From positions 841,200-905,199 of the forward strand of contig NW_021167080.1 in assembly GCF_003711515.1 (NCBI RefSeq): DNA of 64,000 nt. The letters are read 5' to 3'. The stretch is from Sodiomyces alkalinus F11. Its lineage: Eukaryota; Ascomycota; Sordariomycetes; Glomerellales; Plectosphaerellaceae. Made by a program: the position numbers and the translations under genes. Of the stretch, positions 24,780 to 35,179 are shown piece by piece. The stretch's first letter is position 1. The number at the start of each line of letters is the position of its first letter. The notes beneath the pieces were generated by a model. That model saw only the letters and a list, made by a program, of their open reading frames with translations. It had not been told where the DNA came from and searched no databases.

Positions 24780-26150
24780 GTATAACCGGGGTCTGGCTCT
24801 AGGGTTCCTACTACGGTGCCTTATTAGCCCTACGGGGGACTATATAGGCGCTTATCGGGCCTGGTATCGGGGAGCCCTCCTATCCCCTAGTCCTTTTCGG
24901 GGGCCGACCCCTACCTTTACGGAGGGGTTAGTTCTAGTCCTAGGCGATAATAATCGGGGGAAAGATCTACGGCTACCGCGGGTGTACCGCTTCGGTTTAG
25001 CGGGTAATATTATAGTCCCTGGCTCGGTACTTATACGCTTCGCGGGTTTTCTCGGCCTCTTTCTTTAGTAATCGGTATAAATGGTTAAAGGTATTATAGT
25101 CTCCGGTATAAGCGGCGTAGCGGCGGGAGCGCCCCGGCGTCGTAGCTTCGTAATATCCTAGGCCCTCGGGGTGCGCTGATTTAGGCTTAGCGTAGTAGCG
25201 GTATACCCTCTCCGCTATAGGGTAGCCGTTTACTCGGTAGCCGAAGTATAGACACTTATAGCACCTTCGGGGCTAAGGTCGGGGTCGTATAGTTTATAGA
25301 TATAGCTGCCCCCCTTAGAGAGGAGGGTATTCCGGGTAAGGCTCGCTGCCCTTTCCGGTGAAGCCGATTCGATAAGGAGGAGCGCTACCCTACTGGTACC
25401 GCGGTAGGGTACCCGCTATCGTGCTCGGATAATTTTTACCTCGGGGTTTATATCCCGTAGGGATACTAGCAGGTCTTCTTCGGATAGGGCGTTAAGGACC
25501 TCCTAGGGGATAGCCTTAGCCAGCGCAGGGTAGGTGTATACGGCTAGGGTGGCTCCTTTACTAAAGGCCTTCTTAATCTATTATTTCTTATAGGTAGCCT
25601 ACTACTATACCCTTTCGGTAAAAGTAAGGTAGATATCTCCGCTCGGCAGCGTCCGTGCCGCTACGGTATTATATTAAGTGGTCGTGGCGTTTATAGCTTA
25701 GATAATCTCCTTTAGGGTCCTATCCTTAAGGGGCTAGTCTTCGGGGAGGGTTCCTTAGCGGATAATTAGTTCCCGGTAATGCCTAGCAGGGACCACTTTA
25801 GGGGGTGCGGGGTCCCGCGGCGGTGCCGCTATAGGAGCCCGGGCTACGATATTAGCCTAGGTCTTTTTCGTGCCGTTTATCCCTTTTCGGAGTTCCTCTC
25901 GGATAACGTGACGGACGGTAGCGTGCAGGTACGCTAGCGGTATCGCACCGGCGTCCTTACGGGTACTACGTATCGTGATTAGTTCCTCTACTAGCTCTAC
26001 GACCTATTCGATCGTGTTCCCGATAGCCAGTAAGGCCTGAATTTCTGACTTAATCTTAGTTACTCTCGGTTCTAGGGGGCGCGGTAATCCCCTTTCGGTG
26101 TTATATCGGTTCCGCGCTACGTCCCGCCGCGGGCGAGGGGGAGAACACTT
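24780..26150 (-). pseudogene. LINE ORF1 with CCHC zinc knuckles
   Basis: On the minus strand near 25270-25190 it reads RRCYKCLYFGYRVNGYPIAE. This is CX2CX4HX4C with the first two Cys kept and the His and last Cys turned to Tyr. A second knuckle (RYYAKP, then HPEG) follows, and a third near 25130. Upstream is a long helical, charged region (26100-25400). Tad1-like LINEs carry such a gag-like RNA-binding ORF1. The reading is strong for the knuckles and weak for the exact ends. Confidence 0.7.
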
Positions 26151-26384
26151 ATATTACGAAAAGTGGGTCTATTATGAATTCTACGTCGTCGCAGTCGGGA
26201 TAATACTATCCCACGTTTCCTCCGGTTATACCGTAGCGCCGGTATTATAGTACCGCTACGATAGTATCCCGAGAGGGAGGCGGTGGTTATAATCTACGTC
26301 CCGGTGATTTTATCGATTTTACTTCTATTGCGCGCCTGTGGTTATTATGTTTATAATCTGCAGCCCAGGAGTGTGGAGTACGTG

Positions 26385-26399
26385 ACGGAAGGGAGTTAT
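26385..26399. repeat. Target-site duplication of the LINE (right)
   Basis: An identical copy of 19730-19744. Confidence 0.92.
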
Positions 26400-27300
26400 A
26401 GTCGGGAATAACTAGTATAAGGACGGTTACTAAGGGTATAATATAATTAAGACAAATACCGTTAAAGGCTAGAAGCCGTAAACCGTAAATCTCTCCTTTA
26501 CTAACCCTAGTATTAGTAACTTATTAAGTTCTTACGTTAATCTTAAAGGTCGATTTTAGAAGTATAAGAGCCACCCCCTTCCTACTACTTAAAGCCCCTT
26601 TTCCTGATCTCTATTACTAATCGCTCTCCCTATAACTAATATTATACCCCTATTCCCCTAACCACACCTATATATACTATCTTTAAGCCTACTATATGTA
26701 AGTTCCTCCTCTGGAAAGAAAAGACCAATACTATACCTATCACTAGAAGAGTAAGTTCAAGACACTAAGTTAACGGCGTTAAGAGCCCCGCTAGAAAAAC
26801 CCCGATAAAGAAAAACGTAATATCACGACGACGACGGCAGTAATAATAATAAAAACCGGAAAACCCGGGGATTCCTTAGTTTTATTAGCCTAATTAAGTA
26901 ACTACCGGCCGCTACCTATAAATCTTATTCTTCTTATAAGGGCTTTATCGGTAGATAGGCCCGTAGAGTCTACCCCTATTGGAGTAGAAAACGGTTCTTT
27001 ATAAAGAAGAGGAAAAGAAGAAGATAAGCCACGAGAAGACCTTCTTTTATACCGTTTTTTCCCCTAATGCTACTACCCTACCCTGCTTTCCTATATAACG
27101 GCTCTTTCTTACCCCTAACTACGCTAGAGACTTAGACTCGGAAATATACGTCGTTATAATTTACTACCCACTGCCCGATCCCTTCCTATTTCTCGGTCTT
27201 AGCTGCCCTATTAGCTATAACTATACTTCTATTCCCCTAATTACCGCGAAAAACACTTATTTCCCCCTTCTTTACTCCTGAACCGGTCCTTTTTTATATT
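26400..27300 (+). other. Element E, region between LINE and the unknown ORF
   Basis: No frame recognised with confidence. A purine-rich stretch occurs at 27000-27030. The string cttctattcccctaat occurs here (about 27226) and also at about 19655, before the LINE, which may be chance or a short duplication. Confidence 0.35.
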
Positions 27301-29120
27301 CCTTATACTCGGGGATATACACCTTGATTTCCCTACGCTAGATATAAGCCCCTACGGGAAGAGAAATCCGATAATATTTAATAGTCTCCCCCTTCTGATA
27401 CTAGGCGCTATCCTTAACCGTTTAGTAGTGGCTATCTAGTTTAGTCTAATACCGATATATTAGAGCTAGAACTATAGCCGGAATACTATCTCGAGCCAGG
27501 AGATCTTAACCTCACGAAGTATCGCGTTACTAGCGAGCCACCTATTAATAAATAGCCTTTATATTAATAATATAAACGCCACGCTAAGGGGACTATAAAG
27601 GTCGGTAACGGTCGTTATAAATCGACTAAGGCAGTACTATACTCTACTTAGGAGATAGGTTAGGGTAATTAACGCCCGGATACTTATTATCTGGCTAGGA
27701 GACCTCCTAATCACTCTATTAAAACTGTCCTCGGAGGGTATCGTCGCGATACGTATAGGCGGACTCGTGATATTAGCAGTTAGTATAGTCCGGGAACTCC
27801 TCGCTCTCCTAAATCGACACGCACTCGAAAAAAGGGTATATAATCTTATTATTAACCCGATTAGTTATAGCTATCTAATATTCCTCGTAGCACTAGCAGG
27901 GGACCTTATTAACGGTGCCGTATACCTAGATCAAAAGTGCCCTAATAGTATAAGGCCTTAAGATAATCTTTATAAGATATTCCCTTTAAGGGCTAGCTAT
28001 ATCCTTCGCTATAAAGATTTGACGACGAAAAAGAGGAGAGCCGTTACTAGCCTTTATCTTTATAAATAAGCTAACCTCGATATCCCTAAGGTTAAGAAGG
28101 GTATACTAGACCCGTTTAGTAATAGCCGCCTTACTTTTACTAGGAATTAACGACTATAGAAAGTCTAACTTGACGTACGATACACCGCCCTTATTAGCCA
28201 CTTTATACTAGCCGAGATAGGAGTTTACCTATAGGTTATTAGTCTCTTTATAATCCGATAAGGGTAACCTACGTAAGGAATCGATACAAACCTACCACTA
28301 TATCTATTAGGGTCACCCTAAAGGAGTACTCCTTACGGGCTTTAAGGGGTAAATAAGCCGCGGGCTAGAACCACGGCGTTAGCTTAATAGACTGCTAACG
28401 GGTAACGGCCTTCTTTCTTTTATAAGACATATCTTATTAAGTGTGCTGATTAGCCGTTTAGTCGTTATTATTACTGTTATTAGATTATTATAAGTGTAAG
28501 TAGCGGTTATATTCGTATCTGCCTCGATATTACGGTGGGAAAAAGAAGAAGAAGAGGAGGGATACCGCTAGAAAGCTCGCCCTTTATACTTAAGAGATTA
28601 AGCGATTAAGAGAGGCTATAAGCCTTATTACTGCTATGAATTATACAGACGGCTATTTAATTAAAGTAGTTATAAAGGGGCCTTTACCTGCTGCGGCCGA
28701 AGAGAGGGGTAATTCACTATTCCCCTTTTAGATCCTTTATTCCTAAATCACGGCTACGTCTATAACTAAATAACGCAGGAGCTATTTCGTCTAATCTTTT
28801 CGACTAATTAGAGCCTGGATTTTAATATCTTTTTCCTAATTAGGAACCTTCCTATCGGGTTAAAGAAGTCACTATCGTAGTAACTAAGGCACGCCTCCTT
28901 TAACTAACCGAAAAGACTCCTTTATAGATAGTAGCTAAGTAGTAACGCCTACTATAAAGGAACCCTCGAAAAGAAGACTATCACGGAAAAAGGCACTTTC
29001 GAGCTTATTAGAGGAGGATAAATATCCCTCGACGTCGAGGTCTAAGGATCTCTTTTCCTCTCTCTTCTACTCTTTAGTTTTCGACTAGCCATTACCCTCG
29101 GATATCACCCGTAACCACTA
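27300..29120 (+). pseudogene. Unrecognised degraded coding region in element E
   Basis: Plus-strand frames stay open over long stretches except for RIP-type stops. One runs through GDLLITLLKLSSEGIVAIRIGG into the 64-codon open stretch 27767-27961 (ELLALLNRHALEKRVYNLII, then VALAGDLINGAVYL). It is followed by FPLRASYILRYKDLTTKKRR (about 27985-28040), KKGILDPFSNSRLTF (28100-28140) and, in 28550-28680, RKLALYTQEIKRLREA and ITAMNYTDGYLIKVVIKGPL. It is rich in Leu/Ile, with a basic central part. It lies between pol and the Ulp1-like ORF, on the same strand, so it could be a second accessory gene of E. I do not recognise a family; more than one gene or introns are possible. Confidence 0.4.
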
Positions 29121-29261
29121 ATCTTTATTTTGTAAGTAACGACTTTTTCTTTTTCTTTTTAACTCCCTTTAACGCCCCTAGATCTAATCAGGCTAACTAG
29201 GCGTAATTTATACTTATAGTGGCTCTTATTTCCCTTTAGTACCGCTTTTCCCCCTCTTATT

Positions 29262-31396
29262 ATATACGTTACTACCGCTATAACTAACTATTAGGCTATA
29301 GCCCCTATAGGGAACTTACTTAAGCGGTATATTCAACCCAAAGCACGCGTAGTCGTTAAGTCTTATACTAGGAGCCGCGTAGAATATATTCGTAAGAAGA
29401 GTAGATAGCCTTTTCCCTTAACTAGCCTCCCCTACTATCTATTCGATGTATCTAATAATAACCCTCTCTTTTTTAGGTTCGCTATAGGCGACGAGGCTAA
29501 CTAATAGGCTATCTAGTAGCTTTTAGGAAGCGTGGAAGGGGAGTATTTAGGGGGAGAAGCTACGGATAAAATAACCTAGTTAACTCTAATAGTAAAGGTC
29601 TATAGGGATAGCGTTATATCGGCCCGAATAGCCATACTTACTGCCTAAAGAGTGTATAACGATATCTTTAAGAATAAGTGGTTAGAAAAGTCTACCCTAG
29701 AAGACCTGATTAGGGTAATAACCACTAAGTAGATTAGGGATTCTAGGCCTAAGGTTTAGATTAATAACGTTAACTTATAGGGATACGACGCGAAGACGCA
29801 GAAGTATAACTACCTAGATATTAGCGATAGGGACCTTTTCCGTATTATAACGAGTAGACTAATCCCCTTTATATATCACGTTCGAGGTAACCACTTCGTC
29901 GGCCTAATCTTAGATTAAGAAACCTGGGTTATATACGTATATAATAGTATATAGCTTAACGGAGGAGCTAAGAAGAGTTTACTAAAGAGCTTCTAAGGTG
30001 TTATAAGTTAGCTACGGTATATTAAGGCGCCTGAAAAGGCTATAGATAGCCTAATTAGAAAATTCTATATTATCTCCGGACCCTAGTAGAAAGATATATA
30101 TTCGTGTAGTCTATTCATTAGTAAATAGATTCGTTCTATTATTTAGGAGGGTTACTTATTTCCCGTATCCTTTAGGCTATATCGGCTATAGGATAGACGC
30201 TATTATACTACCGATAACGCTAGTTATATATAGTATATCCGGTATAGTTAGTTAAGCTATACACGCGAACTCTTCGGCTTCGGCTACTAGCCCGAGCTAG
30301 CTTTTAAGTAACCTACCCCGACCCCTAACCTAGCTCCTACTATTACTCCCGTTATAACCCCCTCCTATAATCCGCCTAAGATAACGGGTTTCAAGCCTAT
30401 TAATAAGAAATGGACGCCCGTTAACCCGCTTAAGGGACCGAAGACACTAAAGACGCCTAAGGCGCCCGAGACCCTTTAGACGACTAAGCAGAAGTCCCCT
30501 TCCCCTGATTAAGAACTAACTAAAGTCCCGATATTCGATAAGGATAATAGCGGCGCGTTCCTAGAACTAGGTAACCTTAAGCTTACCACCCCTAAGTATA
30601 AGAAGGTTACTAAGGAATACACGCCCCTAGCTGCCGAACCCTCTCCTATTATAATACCGCCTAAGTTTTATAAAGCCTAAGCCCCTACCGGTTCCCCTAA
30701 TCAGAAGAAGATAGAGCTAAAGAAGTAGCCGTAGCCCGCTCTTATTAAGATTAGTTCGGCTACTAGCTACTACACGTATAAGGGAGAGGACCTCGTTAAT
30801 GTTACCGTAAGGACCGATATACAGAGTAAGTAGGAGAAGGATTAAGCGTATTAAGGGTATAGTCTACAGATATCTCGTAGCCTACTATTCTATAGGCTAA
30901 TCGAGATAAAGAATATACCGTTCAGACTAAGCTACTATAGCCAGGAGGATTAGGTCCAGTTATTTAATAACCCTTATAGAGCCGCCTTATAGGATACCGC
31001 TACTAATAGTAATAAGTATCTCCCGCTATCGCGAGTAGTGGAGTAAGGAGGCTAGCGGCGTTATAATACCACTATCGAGTAGGAGGCAGATAAAGCTACT
31101 ACTAATTAGAAAGCTAAGAAGGCTAGCGAGCCTAACTATATAGTCGGAGGAAGAACGTTACGAAAGCGTAAGTAAAGGTATATATAGAGGATTAGGTAAG
31201 GGACGTCTTAAGGATATAGCCGATAAAAATAGTAAGGGAACGGTATATACGGAGGAACTAGAACTAAGAGGATCCCTAATCAGGTATACGTGGAGGACGG
31301 GGTGATTAGAGAAATAAGGGTATACGATAGCTCTATATTTAGTTTATTTACTTATATCTACTTATTTTTAGGAGTTATCTACGTTATAAGGGCGTA
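29262..31396 (+). pseudogene. Ulp1/C48-like cysteine protease ORF of element E
   Basis: A single plus frame of about 710 codons keeps the same phase from 29262 (ATA, ATG before RIP) to TAA at 31394 with no frameshift, only RIP stops. The N-terminal region reads IAPIGNLLKRYIQPK and SLPYYLFDVSNNN. The protease core shows GNHFVGLILD with the catalytic His at 29892, IYVYNS with Asp turned to Asn at 29943 (GAT to AAT), and a tag tag codon pair (Gln before RIP) 15-20 bases before YSC, with the nucleophile Cys kept at 30105 and the following Gly changed to Ser. His, Asp, Gln, Cys in this order and spacing is the Ulp1/SENP (C48) fold, which cleaves SUMO-like conjugates. The C-terminal half is Pro/Lys/Thr-rich. 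It sits downstream of pol and just before the 3' LTR. Confidence 0.7.
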
Positions 31397-31401
31397 AATA
31401 A

Positions 31402-31418
31402 GATAACTAGGGCCGTAT
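31402..31418 (+). promoter_or_regulatory. Possible polypurine tract of element E
   Basis: A purine-rich stretch (agataactagggccg) lies immediately before the 3' LTR. It is only moderately purine-pure. Confidence 0.3.
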
Positions 31419-31775
31419 TATAACCGCGCAGATACGGCTTTGGAGTGGTTTAGCAGGTAGTCACGTGACCCCCTTTTTAAGGCTACGGGGTCCACCTCCT
31501 ATATATATATTAAGGACAGGCGCCGGATATCCCTATCGAGGGACTATTATATAATTATTATCCTCTTTCATAATTACTTATTCTACGTTTAAGGTATCCT
31601 TCCAGTTTAACTTACGTTACCCTGATCAGAATAGTGACTACCGATCTACTTCTTTACTAAAGGTTATAGTGGTATTGGTTATGTTTTGGTTATGCATCGT
31701 GGTTTTGCTGGACTAACCTCTTGGTCTGATCTTTATCTTGACGATCTGGTGCCACTACGTCTTTATCCAGTTATA
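31419..31775 (+). repeat. 3' LTR of element E (357 bp), part not RIPed
   Basis: Direct repeat of 10779-11135. The stretch 31675-31755 keeps TGG, TGC and CAC where the 5' LTR has TAG, TAC and TAT. It thus shows the pre-mutation state and the direction of change. Confidence 0.88.
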
Positions 31776-31779
31776 GTAT
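31775..31779. repeat. Right target-site duplication of element E
   Basis: agtat/gtat as at 10774-10778. Confidence 0.8.
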
Positions 31780-32211
31780 ACGATAATATACGTATATCCT
31801 TATTTGTCTTCCTATAAGAATACGCTACCTAATATAAACCCCGAGTGATCCGTTTCTAGCTAATCTTCTTTCCGGGTTACTATTATTATAGGTAAGGCTC
31901 TTCCTAAAACCTGTACTTTAGCTCCTTAAAGGCTACCTCTTAAGAGGGCCCTAGTAAAACGGGGTGTTTTTTTTATTAAGGCTATAAGTAGCGCTATAAT
32001 AGCTACGAAGTCGCGGATAAATATTCTATAAAAGTTAGCGAACCCTAGGAAACTTATACCCTAGTCGCAGAGACTACGGCCTCCTATTCTATAATAGCTT
32101 TAAGTTTCTTAGGGCTATAAGATACCCTTTTTTGCACTATAATAATACACCCTAGGTATTTAACTATCCTAACGCTAAACATATACTTTGTCGGGTTAAG
32201 GTTTAGCCTAG
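31776..32211 (-). pseudogene. Gypsy element C pol, RT end and RNase H start
   Basis: Minus-strand reading gives RLNLNPTKYMFSVRIVKYLGC (32206-32145) and SPKKLKAII. These are followed by the fingers of RNase H: KHPVLLGPSQEVAFKELKYRF (about 31990-31925) and ETDHSGFILGSVFLQEDK (31860-31805), where QEDK has a TAG read as Gln. It ends YIIVY at 31776 and resumes at 10774 with SYQLNSAEYNYP. The frame is therefore continuous across the E insertion. The left end is cut by element T. Confidence 0.82.
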
Positions 32212-32575
32212 TGTTAGGTGCCCCTGCCTAGGAGATAGAGGCCGGGTACACGACGGGTTCCTGTATAGATAAGACCGGGCTCCTGTCTGAATATAGCCAC
32301 GGCTGCCCTAGGCCGATACCACTGTATAGGGCTGTGGCCTAGGCTTAGGCGTAGATACCCGTTTACGATATCTGTTTAACTATACTAGCGTTAGCCTAGG
32401 AGTATATAGTGCTTATATAGTGTCCCCTCCTTAGTATAAAGAGGGCAGCGATTATTCTAATTCTTTAGGGCTACCTATACTCGGACTAGCTATAACCACT
32501 ACTTAATCCACGCCTATTCCCCTTTCGGACCCTCTCGCTAATACCTTCTTACTCCTTATAACTACCTATCTAATA
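32212..32575 (+). repeat. 5' LTR of element T
   Basis: Begins tgttaggtgcccctg, ends ctatctaata. The second copy is at 35180-35561. A moderately RIPed 364-bp copy. Confidence 0.75.
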
Positions 32576-32639
32576 GAATAATCGCTTTACCTTTTTAAAG
32601 AGTATAAGAACCGTTAAGGAGCACCGATAGGAAAACGAT

Positions 32640-34110
32640 ATCTTCCTAAAAGAATAACGATACCTATATCGTAGTTAGCCCCTCCGACCTTTTACCGAAT
32701 ATCGATAATCCCTCTAGCCTAGGCGCCTCTACGATATAGGCATAACGTAACTAAGTCGTGCACTAGATAAGGATAGACCTTAATCCTTACCCCCCGTCCC
32801 CTTAGCGCGTAGCACCCCCTATTACCCTTACCCCGTCCCGCCTACCCTATCCTCATAAGGGTATCCCCCACACGACTAGCTTACCGATATATATATTAGG
32901 GAACGGATTAAGTAGTTCGAGGTATTAGAGGTACGGAAACGTAAACTCGACTAACTTATCGCCCTCGAAGCCACTAGGACTAGTTCCCTGACTTATCCTA
33001 ACCTTAACGGCCGTGCTATTATATAACGATATATTGCGGAGCCTTATCGCTCCGTCCTAGATACCTAGTCCTTTATCCCCTCCTTTTCTACTATTCAGGG
33101 CTATATTAATACTAATCCCCACTGAACCGTTACTAGATCTAGGGCTAATTTCTTATAGGCGAAGGTTAACTACGCGGTCTGTAAATAGAATAGCGAGTTA
33201 TAGATAAAATACCGGATATTTATTTAGGAGATAAAATAACGGTTTATAATAGCCGTCTTAATAACGCCTCGAAGAACTATTTCGTTATTGTCTCCTTACT
33301 AAACTACCTTAAAGAAAGATAGTAATCTTACCTCCGGCACGCCTACGATAATAACTTATCCCGGGTTATCTAAAGGGCCCTAAAAACCTAGTTAGGCGAA
33401 TAAGTTAAGAATTACGATATACGTTTACTCGAGGTCGCCCTATAAATATAAACTAATAACCGTTCGGACTAAAAGCCCGGCGAACCCTTTACGAAGTTTA
33501 TTTAGCGGTAGGAAACCTTAGAAGCGGAACTCCCTAATCGCCTACTAGATTAGTAGCGGATCTAGATAGTCCTTACTTAAGTCCTACCCCTAATCCGGGA
33601 TTATATCTTATCCATGTATAGAACCCCGAAAGCCTATATAGAATATAATAAGGAATATAAAAGGGCCGAGTAACTAAAATTTAAGCCTCTAATAAAGGGA
33701 TAGTAGCTATTTACCCCCCGTACTAATAACTATAGCCGAGGAACCCTCCTTAGAATACTAGTGACTTCGAACCCGCCTAGAGCCACTAAGAATATAGGAG
33801 AACCGTAGGATTAGGCTAGGCTTTATTATACCCTAATTAAACTTATTATATACTTTAACTATAACTAGAACGGTTATTACACTAGTACTTACCCCTCTCC
33901 CGCTTATACTAATCCAAATAATCTGCCTATTTCGCTAATATACCCGATAATAGGTCGTGTTATTAGTAAGATAGCCTAGGAACTAACTCCGCCTTAAGCA
34001 GCGGCTATTATTATTATACTAGTAAAGGCACGTGTCTCCCCCGCTAAGGCAGGGAATAGGTATAGACCCTGGCTCTCCTAGATAGGGGAGCCGATATTAA
34101 TATTTTAGAC
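32640..34110 (+). pseudogene. Element T gag
   Basis: Plus frame through RIP stops: an N-terminal Pro/Thr-rich region, then RKRKLDQLIALEA (about 32945, compare RKRKLAYLTKLEA in G1), then a capsid-like part (33150-33700). Near 33855-33900 it reads FNYN, NGYYTSTYPSP, a CCHC knuckle with Cys/His turned to Tyr. A trailing segment AKAGNRYRPWL aligns with the region just before the G1 protease, and homology then stops. The element has therefore lost protease and pol. Confidence 0.65.
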
Positions 34111-34204
34111 CGATCCCTTCTAGGTCTAGACTAAGTCCTGTCTAAACCCCCCCTCCCTATATGCTTATAGCTACTAAGTAAGCTATTATACGGCTAATAA
34201 ACCC

Positions 34205-34440
34205 TCTATCGGCGCGTTATAGTTCGCGCGCCCCGCGTTATTATCCTAACGCGGAACGCCCGCGGGACGTAGGGCTTTTATCGCCCGGGGTATATAATAC
34301 GCCTTATTCCCCTGGCGCTAGCATTATCCGCCCTACTATAGAACGGATAGCGCGGGAGCCATTTACGTAGATAGGGAACGTATAGCTTTAGCACTATTCG
34401 TATAGATAGAGAACGAATAGCGCCTAGACTATCCGTACGT
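34205..34440. repeat. Cluster of stem-loops in the 3' part of element T
   Basis: Several inverted repeats occur in a row: ggcgcg/cgcgcc (34211-34232); ccgcgtta ttatcc taacgcgg, perfect 8-bp arms (34233-34254); a cattatccg/cggatagcg pair (about 34320-34352); and actattcgt/acgaatagc (about 34381-34412). No ORF. Confidence 0.65.
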
Positions 34441-34773
34441 ATAGTGTAGAATCGGTAGTATAGATTATAGTTAGGCCGAACCGGCCGAGAGATATATCCT
34501 CGGCGCGGTTCGCCCTTAGTTTAGAGAAGATATCTTTATTATACCCTATTTTCTATACCTAAAGGTCGCTATTCCGAACCCTAGAGGCCCTAGGTCTGGT
34601 AGTACTGGCTGGCTAGAGATATGCCTGGACAGGGCATATTAGGGGCGTTAAGGAAGATATCCCCTAGAAAGGCATATAGGCACCGTTCCTTCCTATAAAG
34701 AAGGAAGGCACGAGGGTAAAAGGGGCATAAGAGGGAAGGAGATAAATTTCTATTTTTAGGAATATTATATAAC

Positions 34774-34905
34774 AGCGCCGGTTCTTTATATAGATTAAAG
34801 GGATATCGGCGCCGGTTCTTTATATAGATTAGAGGGATATCGGCGCCGGTTGTTTTATAGACTAAAGGGATATCGGCGCCGGTTTTTTATATAGATTAAA
34901 GGTAG
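34774..34905. repeat. 34-bp tandem repeat, 4 copies
   Basis: Units begin ggcgccggtt at 34774 (first base altered), 34808, 34842 and 34875. Each runs on as ctttatatagattaaagg with small changes. They lie just upstream of the T 3' LTR, between the stem-loop cluster and the LTR (34440-35180), which otherwise shows no gene. Confidence 0.88.
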
Positions 34906-35179
34906 GCTAATACTTACTATAGTATAAGAGCGACGGATTAGGAATAGAACTATAATAGGACTCTAACGGGGTTATCTATAGGATTAATAATAAAAGGACT
35001 ATAGGAATAGAGTAACGGACTAAGGGCAGGACTATAATAGGACCACAATAGGGTCGGGTATAGGATTAATATTAGAAAGACGGTAGGAATATAGGCCGAT
35101 ACTGGGTATAGTCGAGAAAAGTGGCCCTATCCGGTACCGGCCGCTCCTAAGGATAGGAGCACTCCGGGGGAGGTCGCCC

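Larger units (their letters stand above)
19745..26384 (-). mobile_element. Tad1-like LINE, about 6.6 kb, inserted in element E
   Basis: It is flanked by an identical 15-bp target duplication. On the minus strand it shows ORF1 with zinc knuckles, then ORF2 with endonuclease and reverse transcriptase. Its 3' end (left on the map) finishes in a TAA/TAG-type simple repeat (19745-19765) directly against the duplication, as target-primed insertion predicts. No LTRs. It appears full length or nearly so. Its CpA to TpA mutations match those of the surroundings, so it was present when RIP acted. Confidence 0.85.
10779..31775 (+). mobile_element. Giant LTR retrotransposon E with gag, pol and a Ulp1-like ORF
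   Basis: The element is bounded by two 357-bp direct LTRs of equal length that differ only by transitions, and flanked by a matching 4-5 bp duplication. Without the nested LINE it is about 14.3 kb. In order it holds the LTR, a PBS-like site, a leader, gag, pol (protease, RT, RNase H, integrase, no chromodomain seen), a spacer, a coding region of unknown type, a Ulp1/C48-like ORF and the LTR. It interrupts the pol of element C. Everything is RIP-mutated except part of the 3' LTR. Whether the two extra ORFs belong to the element or came in with an unseen further insertion is the key open question. Confidence 0.8.

Noticed and set aside
10779..31775. A giant Starship-type or other cargo transposon
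   Set aside because: No tyrosine recombinase (DUF3435) seen, and the ends are direct LTRs with a gypsy-size target duplication.
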